Part shown: positions 23,201-30,256 of the stretch, piece by piece
How positions within the stretch are numbered: the stretch's first letter is position 1
Layout of the letters: the number at the start of each line of letters is the position of its first letter
IMG/VR virus record: IMGVR_UViG_3300009008_000153
Span: 1-32,182 of that record
Source of the DNA: a virus
Length of the DNA stretch: 32,182 bases
Reading direction: 5' to 3' (one strand)
Made by a program: the position numbers and the translations under genes
Notes under the pieces: model-generated
The model's database searches: none
The model's input: only the letters and a program-made list of their open reading frames with translations
What the model was told of the DNA's origin: nothing

Positions 23201-24835
23201 TAAGTAGTCACTAAAACGAGTGGTCGTAAAAGTGATGTTGTTTTCACCTGAATCAACTGTATATAAATTACTAGGAACTATAAACCACGGAGACGATGCT
23301 CCGAATCTCTTTAACAAAACTGTTTTACTTGTATCTGCACCTGTAAGCAAACTTAACGTAACTGTAGCTGCGCTAGCCAGTGTTCCTGCTGCTGCAGGGA
23401 TTGTGACCGAGAGCACTTTTGATGCGGGCTGACTAAAAGACCCACCTGATGACTCAGCATCTAATGTCTTTGGATCATTATCGTCAGAAAGTTCTACCGT
23501 TACAGACCTGTTCGTGCTGAAAGCATTTGCAGGAAACTGAACTGATGCGTCTGGTGTATTTGTGGTACCTCCTACGCTTATCGTTCCGCCGGATGTACCG
23601 ACTGTCTCGGTCGAAGAGTCATCCAATGCTGGGTTTGCAGCTATGATATTCTCATAGACCGTAAAACCATAAGTGGATGTCGAACCTGTGGTCCAACCAA
23701 CGTAATATGGGGCGCCGATTGGCAAACCGCCAAGATTGACGCTGGTACCTATAGCATTGTCCTCAAGTTCACTGAATTTCCACCCATCAGAACCTGTCTC
23801 CATAATCATATAGGTCACGTCATCATACGGACTCCCATTTTTAGAGATAGTACGCCCGAAGATTCTATCTCCGTTTGCGGGGTCTGCATTAAATGTCATA
23901 CCACGCAGGGCCCTAACATTTCCTTCTCCTCCGTCGGTTGAACCAACAGGATCGATCTCTAGAAGCTCTCTGCCAGGAGCAGAGTGCGGGTTGCTCGCCG
24001 GTATGTAACCAGTCGACTGTGATGGGATAAGATTGAGTGATGCATAACCTGCACTGGTGTATCCACCAACGAGCAGGGTACCGTCTCCACCATTGGAACC
24101 GGAGTGCCAATGGACCATCCAACCAAGGTTTTTTACGCCCTGGCTGCCATTAAACCCATCGCAGTTTCGAACCAAGGTCGCAGTTGTGTCATCAAAACTG
24201 TAATGCACGATACGCCCTTGATTGTCATTGTCTGGATTGGGTTGACCAACAATCATATTGTCGTCGTCAACCCAAGTCACGCCGGTGACTCTACCGTTTG
24301 GTTCAAGTGCAACTGTGTTAAAGTTTACCCTCGTCCAATCCCCAGAAGAACTCACATACACATCCATTTCCTCGTCATCGTCTAAATTAGTCGCTGAATA
24401 AGCTTGAAATGAATCGACAATTGCTAGTTTTGTCTTAGCAGGGTTCCACTTCATCTCAGTACCTGACGAATTCACCGAACCTAGTTCAGCTATTGACCAG
24501 CCACTTGAAGCAGAGGTGTAAGTTTTGAGCTTGTTGCCAGTTGTGACACCAAAAATTTGATTGTCATTATACCAAGTCAAGTATCTAGGTAAATCGGACG
24601 ACGATGCACCAGTATCAATTGATTCTGATTCTTCCCAGCCGTTTGCACTACTGGACGTCCAAATGTCTATACCATAATCAGTTGAACCAGCGCCGCCATG
24701 TCGGTAACTGATACCAGCTATCTTGGCGCCGTTCGGACTTGGTGTGCCGCCTAAGGTGGATGTGCTTGCGCGTGCTTGGACCCATGTCCCAACTACATTA
24801 CCTGCGGCTATTGATGAACTTACTTCATAAGCCAT
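20249..24835 (-). CDS. Giant multidomain tail fibre / adhesin
   Basis: A 1528-aa protein. Residues 1-390 are repeating beta-blade segments with Trp and Gly-Asp motifs (such as LTWYNDNQIFGV, VTWVDDDNMIVG), suggesting a beta-propeller-like head. Residues 395-545 resemble a ZU5/autoproteolytic-type beta domain (GTSGGTISVGG, VQFPANAF, then the ending RFSDYLAV). At residue 552 a new unit starts with MARTKLNNTQLSKIL, typical of fibre N-termini. Residues 735-1030 hold four approximate repeats centred on KAVVVD(G/S/A)NKD, with partner segments GSADMSEADLEKLD. The rest is Ala/Ser/Gly-rich fibre shaft. A C-terminal domain (1465-1528) with FLNGMLQ ends in VVRYLKK. The ATG at 24835 follows AGGAGG. No catalytic motif is visible; receptor binding or decoration is inferred. 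Confidence 0.85.
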   Translation of the reverse strand: MAYEVSSSIAAGNVVGTWVQARASTSTLGGTPSPNGAKIAGISYRHGGAGSTDYGIDIWTSSSANGWEESESIDTGASSSDLPRYLTWYNDNQIFGVTTGNKLKTYTSASSGWSIAELGSVNSSGTEMKWNPAKTKLAIVDSFQAYSATNLDDDEEMDVYVSSSGDWTRVNFNTVALEPNGRVTGVTWVDDDNMIVGQPNPDNDNQGRIVHYSFDDTTATLVRNCDGFNGSQGVKNLGWMVHWHSGSNGGDGTLLVGGYTSAGYASLNLIPSQSTGYIPASNPHSAPGRELLEIDPVGSTDGGEGNVRALRGMTFNADPANGDRIFGRTISKNGSPYDDVTYMIMETGSDGWKFSELEDNAIGTSVNLGGLPIGAPYYVGWTTGSTSTYGFTVYENIIAANPALDDSSTETVGTSGGTISVGGTTNTPDASVQFPANAFSTNRSVTVELSDDNDPKTLDAESSGGSFSQPASKVLSVTIPAAAGTLASAATVTLSLLTGADTSKTVLLKRFGASSPWFIVPSNLYTVDSGENNITFTTTRFSDYLAVEDENMARTKLNNTQLSKILDSNKVGARSLDITGSAGLTGSLAGDMMFVVQKDGDTPTKILASEMQDYFSSVDVTSTAGDVAIKLVMASSSGGSLFVDSNSLTFTPSTNLLTVGGSIIVGNTSTIGNAAVTDLITFNADGDIVIKNGTYDFDIASHDGTNGFKLGGTLITADATEINKLDGVTATTTELNYVDVTTAGTVEASKAVVVDGNKDATGFRNVSGTGTITAFTALSGSKLVVGSADMSEADLEKLDGITDGTVAANKAVVVDSNKDASSFRNLTATGAVTAGSLVIGSADINEAELETIDGVTAGTVAASKAVVVDSNKDIAGFRDVTIAGTGSIAGDLVITGNLQVDGSQTIINTTHLEVADKTLLIASGSANAAAADGAGIVVEDIAGDDKSILFQNTGTNFKSSENFDIASGKVYKINNTEVLSATALTIGSAAMSEADLEKLDDITNGTVAASKAVVVDANKDAAGFRNLSASTNVSASAFYGDGSNLTGVGAEVSTSAANTEFKLSFVTDAAADAASLLIDSTAHGTYNPSANRIGLAEVSSSANLQLRAGKTDDVLVGDNDTTGDVVLFAKGGTIGNSTGFILSGSDNKALFTLVGDGSNNNKLQIEAGGSIAEINAAAALTMKAANGAATVTAVGANAVLQRQTGAKVTTTDTTVQIDTPSGAGRTIEFHNNGFKAGELEVYTDSGNADKIALKTAGVNGLSLSASAGTIGISGSHGIQLASVNDTVIDLAADSLYFKDADGKVKSDTIADIMGLVAGTVTATGIADSSGVLSLAIHSLDAEVIATGDKIAFSDAGDNGLHSETVDDLFKIGPALVTEAAADVADDYILFLDGGASGEAKKESVSDLVGSLTGDGLTATNGVIAVDVVEKHFFSASSNTGAASGMSTNLVTASLNVGSEGNVLADSLQVFLNGMLQTVSSSAGHTSATGVFDYEVSGASGYGSTTPTAVVLQGALDADDVLVVRYLKK
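21750..22640 (-). repeat. Imperfect tandem coding repeats in the fibre gene
   Basis: Four diverged copies of a unit encoding KAVVVD-x-NKD-x-x-x-FR(N/D), centred near 22575, 22395, 22225 and 21790. Most are preceded by a GSAD(M/I)(S/N)EA(D/E)LE segment. Spacing is about 170-180 bp for the first three copies and about 435 bp to the fourth, which follows an inserted shaft segment. Such repeats build the triple-stranded shafts of phage fibres. Confidence 0.75.
23180..23195 (-). promoter_or_regulatory. Internal ribosome-binding site and ATG inside the fibre gene
   Basis: GGAGG (23191-23195) lies exactly 8 nt before an in-frame ATG at 23182, which begins MARTKLNNTQ, a fibre-type N-terminus. Starting here would yield a separate 977-aa fibre protein ending at the same stop. 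The site looks like a former or still active gene start within a fused gene. Confidence 0.55.
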
Positions 24836-25008
24836 ATATTTTCCTCCTATATATGAATTTTCACGTAAAGAAATTTAACTGATTTGAATAAAATAATTTA
24901 ATATTAATAAATCGTGATATGAATTATGATGTAATTTGATTGGAGAAAATTTCTGTTAAAGCACTGAAACGAACGTCAACAGTAAATAGTTTTGTAATCT
25001 TTCAAAGA

Positions 25009-25413
25009 CTACTGTTTCACCAATTTGGCGGGGGTGGTGCCATCTACAGATAGCTCGATCATGTAAGAATCCAACAGTGAAGGGTCCGGGATCATTTCTG
25101 ACTTAATCTGCTGGACTGTGTGCAGCAGAGAGTCTTCATTTTTCTTTAGTTCGCCTATCCCGGTGGCTTTCATTTCTTCTATGTCGACAAGTAACTTGCC
25201 AAGCGCAAGCTTTGCCGATATTATCGACTCTCTAAGTCCATTAATGGATTGAGTCTGCTCTTCTGAGAGTTCTATCACATCTGGTGTCTCCAGAATGCCC
25301 TCTTCGTCCGCATCTTCTTCCTTTTGTTGCTTTTCGAACTCTTCGAAAAATTCCTTTTTCTCGTCTTCATTCATGTCTGCAACCATACTCTTTAATCTGT
25401 CCAAAAGTCCCAT
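25009..25413 (-). CDS. Small acidic coiled-coil protein, paralogue of the 99-aa protein
   Basis: A 134-aa protein of unknown function with ATG 25413 behind AGGAGGAG. The first 40 residues are highly charged (Glu/Lys-rich). Residues 43-110 form a long amphipathic helix, and the protein ends with SYMIELSVDGTTPAKLVKQ. From residue 43 on it aligns with the 99-aa protein at 25720-26019 (TPDVIELSEEQ versus SPEVIDLEWQD, then a helix of similar length and a Y-x-(I/L)-x-L end), so the two are probably duplicates. It sits at the end of the head/neck cluster before the fibre gene. A 173-nt AT-rich gap without recognised signals follows. A structural, chaperone or regulatory role cannot be separated by sequence. 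Confidence 0.75.
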   Translation of the reverse strand: MGLLDRLKSMVADMNEDEKKEFFEEFEKQQKEEDADEEGILETPDVIELSEEQTQSINGLRESIISAKLALGKLLVDIEEMKATGIGELKKNEDSLLHTVQQIKSEMIPDPSLLDSYMIELSVDGTTPAKLVKQ

Positions 25414-25428
25414 TGTCTATCTCTCCTC

Positions 25429-25668
25429 CTATGAAAACAATATTTTCTTCAAATTTCTAACGTTGTTATCAAACTTACAAAAGTCTGAATCTAAAAATTC
25501 TAAAGATTTGACGCTACACGTCTGATCTTTATCCTCAAATCTAAAAAAGAACTTACCTGACTGTAATCTCTTGCATTCCACCAACTTGTGGCCGCAAAGC
25601 TGCAAGTAAGCGGCGATTCCAATGTCACTTGTTGTGTAGAACTCCTGTTCTTGTTGTGTGTTTTCCAC
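25429..25668 (-). CDS. DUF5659-like small protein
   Basis: A 79-aa protein whose sequence FYTTSDIGIAAYLQLCGHKL, then FFFRFEDKD, and a final RNLKKIL helix match the pattern of the DUF5659 family: a short alpha/beta domain common in phages, with unknown function. I chose the GTG at 25668 because GGGAG lies close upstream. A TTG at 25713 would add 15 residues but has no ribosome site. The gene lies between two paralogous coiled-coil genes, with short gaps of 15 and about 50 nt, so all three are likely one transcript. Confidence 0.7.
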   Translation of the reverse strand: MENTQQEQEFYTTSDIGIAAYLQLCGHKLVECKRLQSGKFFFRFEDKDQTCSVKSLEFLDSDFCKFDNNVRNLKKILFS

Positions 25669-25719
25669 TATACTCCCTCTCCCGTGGTTATGAACAAAGT
25701 AATTAGTGCTCAAGAGAAG

Positions 25720-26019
25720 CTATTTGCGTATAAAGTAGCCTTTTTCGCCGGCGGAGACAGGAAGCTTGAGTTCATATGTTAGCGAATCGTCGATTTCCTT
25801 TGCCTTTAGAAGCTCCCTAGCGGAAGAATCTATGGCCCTTTCAGTATTTTCCATTTCTCTCAGGAATGCTGATTTCGTTTTTTCAAAATTTACACACATT
25901 GCAGCCAATTGGTGCTCCAATTCGCTAAGTGTAGTCTTTAGTTCGGTGATCCCTTGCACATCTTGCCATTCAAGATCTATCACCTCGGGGCTTTCGTTTT
26001 CTGTTTTTTCGTTTTTCAT
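25720..26019 (-). CDS. Small coiled-coil protein, paralogue of the 134-aa protein
   Basis: A 99-aa protein of unknown function. The ATG at 26019 follows AAAGGA. Residues 1-12 are polar; residues 20-75 form one long heptad-like helix (ITELKTTLSELEHQLAAMCV onward). The end, LTYELKLPVSAGEKGYFIRK, is short and beta-like. It matches the C-terminal 90 residues of the protein at 25009-25413 in order and spacing. It is shorter because it lacks the acidic N-terminal helix. It follows gp15 by 14 nt. Confidence 0.72.
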   Translation of the reverse strand: MKNEKTENESPEVIDLEWQDVQGITELKTTLSELEHQLAAMCVNFEKTKSAFLREMENTERAIDSSARELLKAKEIDDSLTYELKLPVSAGEKGYFIRK

Positions 26020-26033
26020 AATATTCCTTTCTT

Positions 26034-27281
26034 TTATGATTTTATGTAGGTTATATAAATAGAGTCTTCATACTCTATGTCATATCTAAATGTGATTGTG
26101 TTTCCAGATATCGTATAGTCATTTGATACTCCGACGGCTTGCAAGATACCGTTGACATATACGGATTCAGTATTTGCCTTGACAGTTGCGCCTGATACAG
26201 TATATATGTTTCCGCCAGCAGCTGCTGAGTCTCCTTGTTTTATCAACTCTCTAACGGCAAAATTATTAGACAGGGTTTCAACAAAGTTATTTTCTGTTAT
26301 TATGTTTCCACCTACGCCAGGATTATTTTGATTCACCCCAGTCGACGATGCGGCACCTGCTCCTACCGCGGGAACGTTCCCAAAAAAGAATGTAAATGGA
26401 CTCTTGGCTTGCGCCTCTTCTAGAGATAGACCTGCTAAGCCATAATACCTTCCAAATTCATGTTCCGGAACCTCTGCCAATGATATCCTCTCTCTTGGTA
26501 TCTTTACTTCCACTGCGTTTTCTCTAAGAGCAAACGATGCTTTTTCTGAATTCTTTCCTTCTCCTACGAGATAGCCAACAACCTTGACTGTTATCTTTGT
26601 TTCGAACTTTCGCTCCTCTCCAGAGTAATCGTTTAAGTTGTTGGTCTGTTGGAAATTATCCTCAATGAACGCTTCATATTTGTGCTCGCCGTTATTTATA
26701 GACGCAAAATTAATTGTGCCCGGCTTTGTTATAAATGGCGTGGTCAACTCGTTCATTTGTTGTTGGTATTCTGTCCTTATTGTTATCTCATACGTTACGT
26801 CGACATTAACGGGCATTGGTATTGAGATTGTTCTGTATACTACTTTACCATTTTCTGTTGGGTAATTAAACTGACTTTTTAACCTTTTTGCATCGGCTGC
26901 AGCAAAGTTTGCAGTCTTGTCATGGTATATTACACGTTCGAGTGGTATCGAACCACCTTGTTCATCGTTCACTGCTGGTACATTTCCCTTAAACGCGCCA
27001 GAAGATCTTAGAGGTTTCTTGACAGATGCTCTGTTTATGCTAATTAAAGGAAGAATTAGTGCACCTTGTTTGTCCCTAACATCTTGGTCTTTCTTTGAGT
27101 GGAACGCTCTCTCTGATGTTGACCAAATAATTGGAACGGGTCTAAACCCTTTATTTGTTGTCGCGGACAACTTTAAAGCTTCAACAAAGTTGAACAGTGC
27201 CTGGTCTATTGACTCCAACGTTGAAGGTTCGAAGTACAATCTCCTAACTCTATTTGGATTTACGTATATTCCATCAGCCAT
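26034..27281 (-). CDS. 15: gp15-like tail terminator / sheath stabiliser with C-terminal extension
   Basis: A 415-aa protein. T4 gp15 is 272 aa and forms the hexamer that closes the tail tube and sheath and joins the head. The family pattern is visible: VPIIWSTSERAF followed by LILPLISINRAS (residues 50-85, compare VPITYAS and ILPRINL in T4), then VTYEITIRTEYQQQMNELTT (160-180, compare YELSIFTRYEDDMFQIVEQI), and KITVKVVGYLVGEG. The last 44 residues (ESVYVNGILQAVGVSNDY to ITYIKS) are an added small beta domain also found at the end of the fibre protein. Its start overlaps the gp14-type gene by 8 nt. A TATAAATA sequence at 26693-26700 is inside the gene and probably only coding. Confidence 0.8.
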   Translation of the reverse strand: MADGIYVNPNRVRRLYFEPSTLESIDQALFNFVEALKLSATTNKGFRPVPIIWSTSERAFHSKKDQDVRDKQGALILPLISINRASVKKPLRSSGAFKGNVPAVNDEQGGSIPLERVIYHDKTANFAAADAKRLKSQFNYPTENGKVVYRTISIPMPVNVDVTYEITIRTEYQQQMNELTTPFITKPGTINFASINNGEHKYEAFIEDNFQQTNNLNDYSGEERKFETKITVKVVGYLVGEGKNSEKASFALRENAVEVKIPRERISLAEVPEHEFGRYYGLAGLSLEEAQAKSPFTFFFGNVPAVGAGAASSTGVNQNNPGVGGNIITENNFVETLSNNFAVRELIKQGDSAAAGGNIYTVSGATVKANTESVYVNGILQAVGVSNDYTISGNTITFRYDIEYEDSIYITYIKS

Positions 27282-27762
27282 TGAATAGTCCCTCTCTCGC
27301 TCTTACGCATTTGGCAACTATCTCAAACTGGGAATCTACTTGACCGTAGAGCCATTGTGGCTCTTCTAGTGTGAGAATTTCATAAAGGAATTCCCCGTAC
27401 TGTATAAAATCTCCCTCACGAACAAACAAGTTCTGATCTTCTGTTAATCTTCTCTTGTGAAATGAAACTGTAATGCTCTCTATCCTGTCGACACCAAGAG
27501 GGGTCGTCTTAGTGGCCTGACTGTCGTATTTGACCATTGCATAGACTCTTACTGGATCTAGGAAGTTTTTTTCGATGGCTTCACCGTACAAACTGTGAAA
27601 GTTCGTGTGTTCCAAGCTTATAGGATAGTATACAATGGTCTGACCAACAACTCTTTCGATGATCTCATCGTTGACTTGCTTTACGAAGTCCTTTTCTTTC
27701 TTTCCCGTAAACAGGGGCGGCGGAGGGGATGCCGGTTGTGACCATTTATTATCATCAGACAT
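27274..27762 (-). CDS. 14: gp14-type neck protein
   Basis: A 162-aa protein between gp13 and gp15, the T4 gene order. The segment LFVREGDFIQYGEFLYEILT (113-132) matches the conserved gp14 pattern of a loop E-G-D-x-I followed by aromatic strands. VDRIESITVSFHKRRL resembles the preceding strand. T4 gp14 is 256 aa, so this copy is short. The N-terminus is Pro-rich (ASPPPPLF) and probably flexible. In T4, gp13 and gp14 complete the DNA-filled head and prepare it for tail joining. No strong ribosome site precedes the ATG at 27762, but the gp13 stop is only 6 nt upstream, suggesting coupled translation. Confidence 0.65.
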   Translation of the reverse strand: MSDDNKWSQPASPPPPLFTGKKEKDFVKQVNDEIIERVVGQTIVYYPISLEHTNFHSLYGEAIEKNFLDPVRVYAMVKYDSQATKTTPLGVDRIESITVSFHKRRLTEDQNLFVREGDFIQYGEFLYEILTLEEPQWLYGQVDSQFEIVAKCVRAREGLFNG

Positions 27763-27768
27763 CTATCA

Positions 27769-29028
27769 TTACCCCACGAAAATATAATTTGGAACGTTTT
27801 GCAGTACCTTTTCTACGTTATCCGCCATGCCAGCGTTTCTTTCAGCTAACTTGGTATAAGTTAACTCTGCCAAAGTCGCCTTTAACTCATCTCTAAGGGC
27901 ATTCTGCTCGGCCTTTGCTTCGGTAAGCAGCGCGCTACCGTTTAATGTGACCTGTTGGCCAGGAACTGGTACATTTCCGAACTTAGATCTCACTTGCCCT
28001 AAGATTTCCTTGCTCAATGACAGAGCGAATCTACGAATCCACTGCTTGCCAATAGAGTTTATGCTTTCAAAAGGCAAATTGCCCACTGGTAAAGTATTCA
28101 TGTTGTTGACACCGTCTGTTTGCGGGTCTGTATTGTCCCACACATCTGATGGTATAGAGAACTCGACCCACATTTTAGTGGGGCCGCCGTTATATGGCCT
28201 GGGGTGGATTCTTACCTTATTGTCTCGCAATTCGTATGAATAGTGAGACAGCCTAGTGTATATTGCATCTTCGAACGCCATGGCTTGAGATTTGTTCTGC
28301 CAAGCAGGAACTAATTGGAATGTTGAGTCATCAGAAAACTGACCATAGTTATGCAGGTTACCCACAACGTTTAGACCGCCGTAATAACCGTAAAACCTCC
28401 ACATTGCATGCGGAGTTTTATAGAAAACTTTTTTGATTAGGATTTTCTTGCTTCCAATAGATCCGGAAAATTGCTCGGAACTTGCAAGTATGGACTGAAG
28501 GTCGTAATCCTGAATTCCCGTTGTGATATCGAAGCTTCCAGAGAATTGCACTGAACCGTTTAATCCGACTTCGGCGCCGATTCCATCAGCAATTCTCCTC
28601 GTCATACTATAGTCAAATTTTGGATATTTTAAGGCGACGTGCGTGTCCCCTAATGATGAAGATAGAGCACCTGCTTCTAGGTTACCCTTCGAATCAAAAG
28701 ATCCGGTAGTGTTCCCCAATGCGTCGGACAACACGTTCGTGGCTTGATGTACGTTGACTAAGTAAGAATACTCCAGCACAGCCTCTTCGTAAGCTGTATA
28801 TACATTTCCTTCTGTTATTTCCACATCTAGGACATCTCCGCCCAACTTCTTAAAGACATAAGAAACCTGATCCACCGCTCCTGACAGAAATTCAGTTGAA
28901 TACAACGGGGAGCTTTCCTGAGAATAGATCTTATATGGAACGCCGGCGTTCACACTGGTGATCGAACCGGTTTCTGGTAGCACAATTGCAGAAAGAGTGC
29001 TTGCTGGTGTTAATGTAGGTAAAGACAT
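27769..29028 (-). CDS. 13: gp13-like neck protein
   Basis: A 419-aa protein. T4 gp13 (309 aa) binds the filled head at the portal vertex. Matches include VEITEGNVYTAYEEAVLEYS (about 75-94, compare VELTPDQIYDCIQRALELY). Near the C-terminus are KQWIRRFALSLSKEILGQVR, then VPVPGQQVTLNG and LLTEAKAEQNALRDEL (compare [21 protein letters not shown]), and a final YIFVG like T4's GILVG. The middle carries extra sequence of about 100 residues. The ATG at 29028 lies 9 nt from GAGGG. Another ATG 4 nt earlier is out of frame. It starts the coupled run gp13-gp14-gp15. Confidence 0.88.
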   Translation of the reverse strand: MSLPTLTPASTLSAIVLPETGSITSVNAGVPYKIYSQESSPLYSTEFLSGAVDQVSYVFKKLGGDVLDVEITEGNVYTAYEEAVLEYSYLVNVHQATNVLSDALGNTTGSFDSKGNLEAGALSSSLGDTHVALKYPKFDYSMTRRIADGIGAEVGLNGSVQFSGSFDITTGIQDYDLQSILASSEQFSGSIGSKKILIKKVFYKTPHAMWRFYGYYGGLNVVGNLHNYGQFSDDSTFQLVPAWQNKSQAMAFEDAIYTRLSHYSYELRDNKVRIHPRPYNGGPTKMWVEFSIPSDVWDNTDPQTDGVNNMNTLPVGNLPFESINSIGKQWIRRFALSLSKEILGQVRSKFGNVPVPGQQVTLNGSALLTEAKAEQNALRDELKATLAELTYTKLAERNAGMADNVEKVLQNVPNYIFVG

Positions 29029-29089
29029 TCATGGTCCCTCACATGTTATAGTTTATCAATATAACTAGTTGTTCAAAGGGACAAATAAC

Positions 29090-29464
29090 CTAGGTGTCTG
29101 TTTTTGTTTTGTTGGTTCTTCTTTTGCGGGTTGTAGAAGTAGATTTCTTTCTTGGGGTGTTTGTCTTTTTTGGTGCCGGGCGTGTAACCTTTGGCTTCTC
29201 AACAATTGGTTCCTCAACCTTTGGCTCTTCGACCTGAACAGCTTCTTCCTCGTCTGTAAAGCGGAGAGCATTTACACGCTCTTGTGTTTGGTCCAAGACT
29301 TCTTCTGCTTTCTCGGCAGCGACAATAACTTGTTCTGTTACTGTCTCCACTACTGTCTCTACTGTTTCTGTTATTTGGCCTCGCAGTCTTGCGAATGTTT
29401 CTCTAAGTGCCGATGCCTTTGCGGCATACTTCGGACTTCTTAATTTTCTTGCTTTCTTTCCCAT
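29090..29464 (-). CDS. Small protein with basic Lys/Arg/Thr-rich tail
   Basis: A 124-aa protein of unknown function. I start it at ATG 29464 because AAGGAG lies 6 nt upstream; the longer open frame to 29602 runs back through a terminator. Residues 1-70 are helical, with a run of Val-Glu-Thr repeats (ETVETVVETVTEQVIVAAEK). Residues 78-95 repeat VEEPKVEEPIVEKPKV. The last 27 residues are Lys/Arg/Thr-rich (PKKTNTPRKKSTSTTRKRRT), like histone H1-type tails, which suggests DNA binding or charge packing in the head. No hydrolase motif is seen. It sits between two terminator/gene boundaries in the head cluster, so its expression may be set separately. Confidence 0.78.
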   Translation of the reverse strand: MGKKARKLRSPKYAAKASALRETFARLRGQITETVETVVETVTEQVIVAAEKAEEVLDQTQERVNALRFTDEEEAVQVEEPKVEEPIVEKPKVTRPAPKKTNTPRKKSTSTTRKRRTNKTKTDT

Positions 29465-29505
29465 GGGAAACTCCTTTCGTGTTATATTGTAAATAGGTTG
29501 GACAT

Positions 29506-29540
29506 AAAAAAACCCCCAACCAAGAGTGGAAGGGGGTTTA
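29506..29540 (-). terminator. Intrinsic terminator after the 177-aa gene
   Basis: The minus strand forms AAACCCCC ... GGGGGTTT with a 14-nt loop, followed by a run of T residues. It begins 16 nt after the stop of the 177-aa gene and lies before the ribosome site of the small basic protein. Confidence 0.85.
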
Positions 29541-29556
29541 GAAGATTTGTTAAATC

Positions 29557-30090
29557 TTAAACGTCGCCTGTTGCGACATGGGTGTCTGTAGAAGATGCCC
29601 AACCCATCATAACATAGTTTGTAAGACTGCTTGCTACAAAACTTATGTTAAACCCTGTCGGGTTATCCACAGTCAACTTCTCGTGAGCTGCGCCGGCGCG
29701 TAGCTTCGCGGCGATACCGCCCGTACCGCCGTCTTCGTCCTCGTCAACACTAAGAACTGCCCCGGTGAGAGTGAAATCGCCGGCGGTGCCTGCCTTAAAA
29801 ATTACTGTGTCGGTGTCGGCGCCTGCGCCAGACCACACAAAGCTGTATGTTTCTCCGATTGAAGTGGGAACAGGCAAGACATACTCATCGTCGGCGGTGG
29901 CGGTGGATGGAATAAAATTAATCCTATTTGCATTAGCTGCCTTAGTCAAAGTAACACTCGCGGCTGGTGCTAGCGATACCGGGGTCACCTCCAAGCCGCC
30001 ACTTACTGTGCAAGAGGAAAGATCCAAGTCCCTCTTTAAATTCTCTATTAGTGCCTCGACTCTCGCCAGGCCTACTCTTTTAGTACCCAT
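29557..30090 (-). CDS. Head-cluster protein of unknown function (virion decoration candidate)
   Basis: A 177-aa protein next to the major capsid gene. The N-terminal helix (RVGLARVEALIENLKRDL) is followed by a beta-rich, low-Cys domain rich in Ala, Gly, Thr and Asp (such as TPVSLAPAASVTLTKAANAN, SIGETYSFVW and VIFKAGTAGDFTL). The last 25 residues (FVASSLTNYVMMGWASS) resemble the closing strand of small phage beta-sandwich proteins. Such proteins next to gp23 in marine T4-like phages are often head decoration or vertex proteins, but this is inference. The ATG at 30090 has GGAGGG 8 nt upstream. Late-promoter motifs lie at 30126-30133 and 30090-30097, and a terminator separates it from gp23. Confidence 0.75.
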   Translation of the reverse strand: MGTKRVGLARVEALIENLKRDLDLSSCTVSGGLEVTPVSLAPAASVTLTKAANANRINFIPSTATADDEYVLPVPTSIGETYSFVWSGAGADTDTVIFKAGTAGDFTLTGAVLSVDEDEDGGTGGIAAKLRAGAAHEKLTVDNPTGFNISFVASSLTNYVMMGWASSTDTHVATGDV

Positions 30091-30125
30091 ATTTATAACC
30101 CTCCATTGGTTGTTTTGGTTTTAAC

Positions 30126-30133
30126 CATTTATA
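30126..30133 (-). promoter_or_regulatory. Late-promoter-like TATAAATG ahead of the 177-aa gene
   Basis: The minus strand reads TATAAATG, one base off the T4 late consensus, between the gp23 terminator and the gene. It would place the start near 30120, giving a 30-nt leader that contains GGAGGG. A perfect TATAAATA at 30090-30097 overlaps the ATG itself and is less useful because its transcript would lack the ribosome site. Confidence 0.45.
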
Positions 30134-30184
30134 ATCATGTCATGAAACTGGGTAGATTCATTCTATGTACAAATAATTAGTACC

Positions 30185-30226
30185 CAAAAAAACGAAACCC
30201 CTGACCAAATTAATGACCAGGGGTTC
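30185..30226 (-). terminator. Intrinsic terminator after gp23
   Basis: On the minus strand AACCCCTG and CAGGGGTT pair around a loop of about 14 nt, followed by TTTCGTTTTTTT. It starts about 30 nt after the gp23 stop and would end the abundant capsid transcript. Confidence 0.85.
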
Positions 30227-30256
30227 TGTTTATCTAAGAGCTGCTTTATTCAGCTA

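Noticed and set aside
26051-26062. TATATAAATA on the plus strand, late-promoter-like
   Set aside because: It lies at the 3' end of gp15 on the strand that carries no genes, and the coding sequence explains it.
26693-26700. TATAAATA on the minus strand inside gp15
   Set aside because: It encodes part of the SINNGEH segment and has no gene start nearby.
29465-29602. Longer start for the small basic-tailed protein
   Set aside because: The extension runs through a terminator hairpin and into the end of the preceding gene; the ATG at 29464 has a clear ribosome site.
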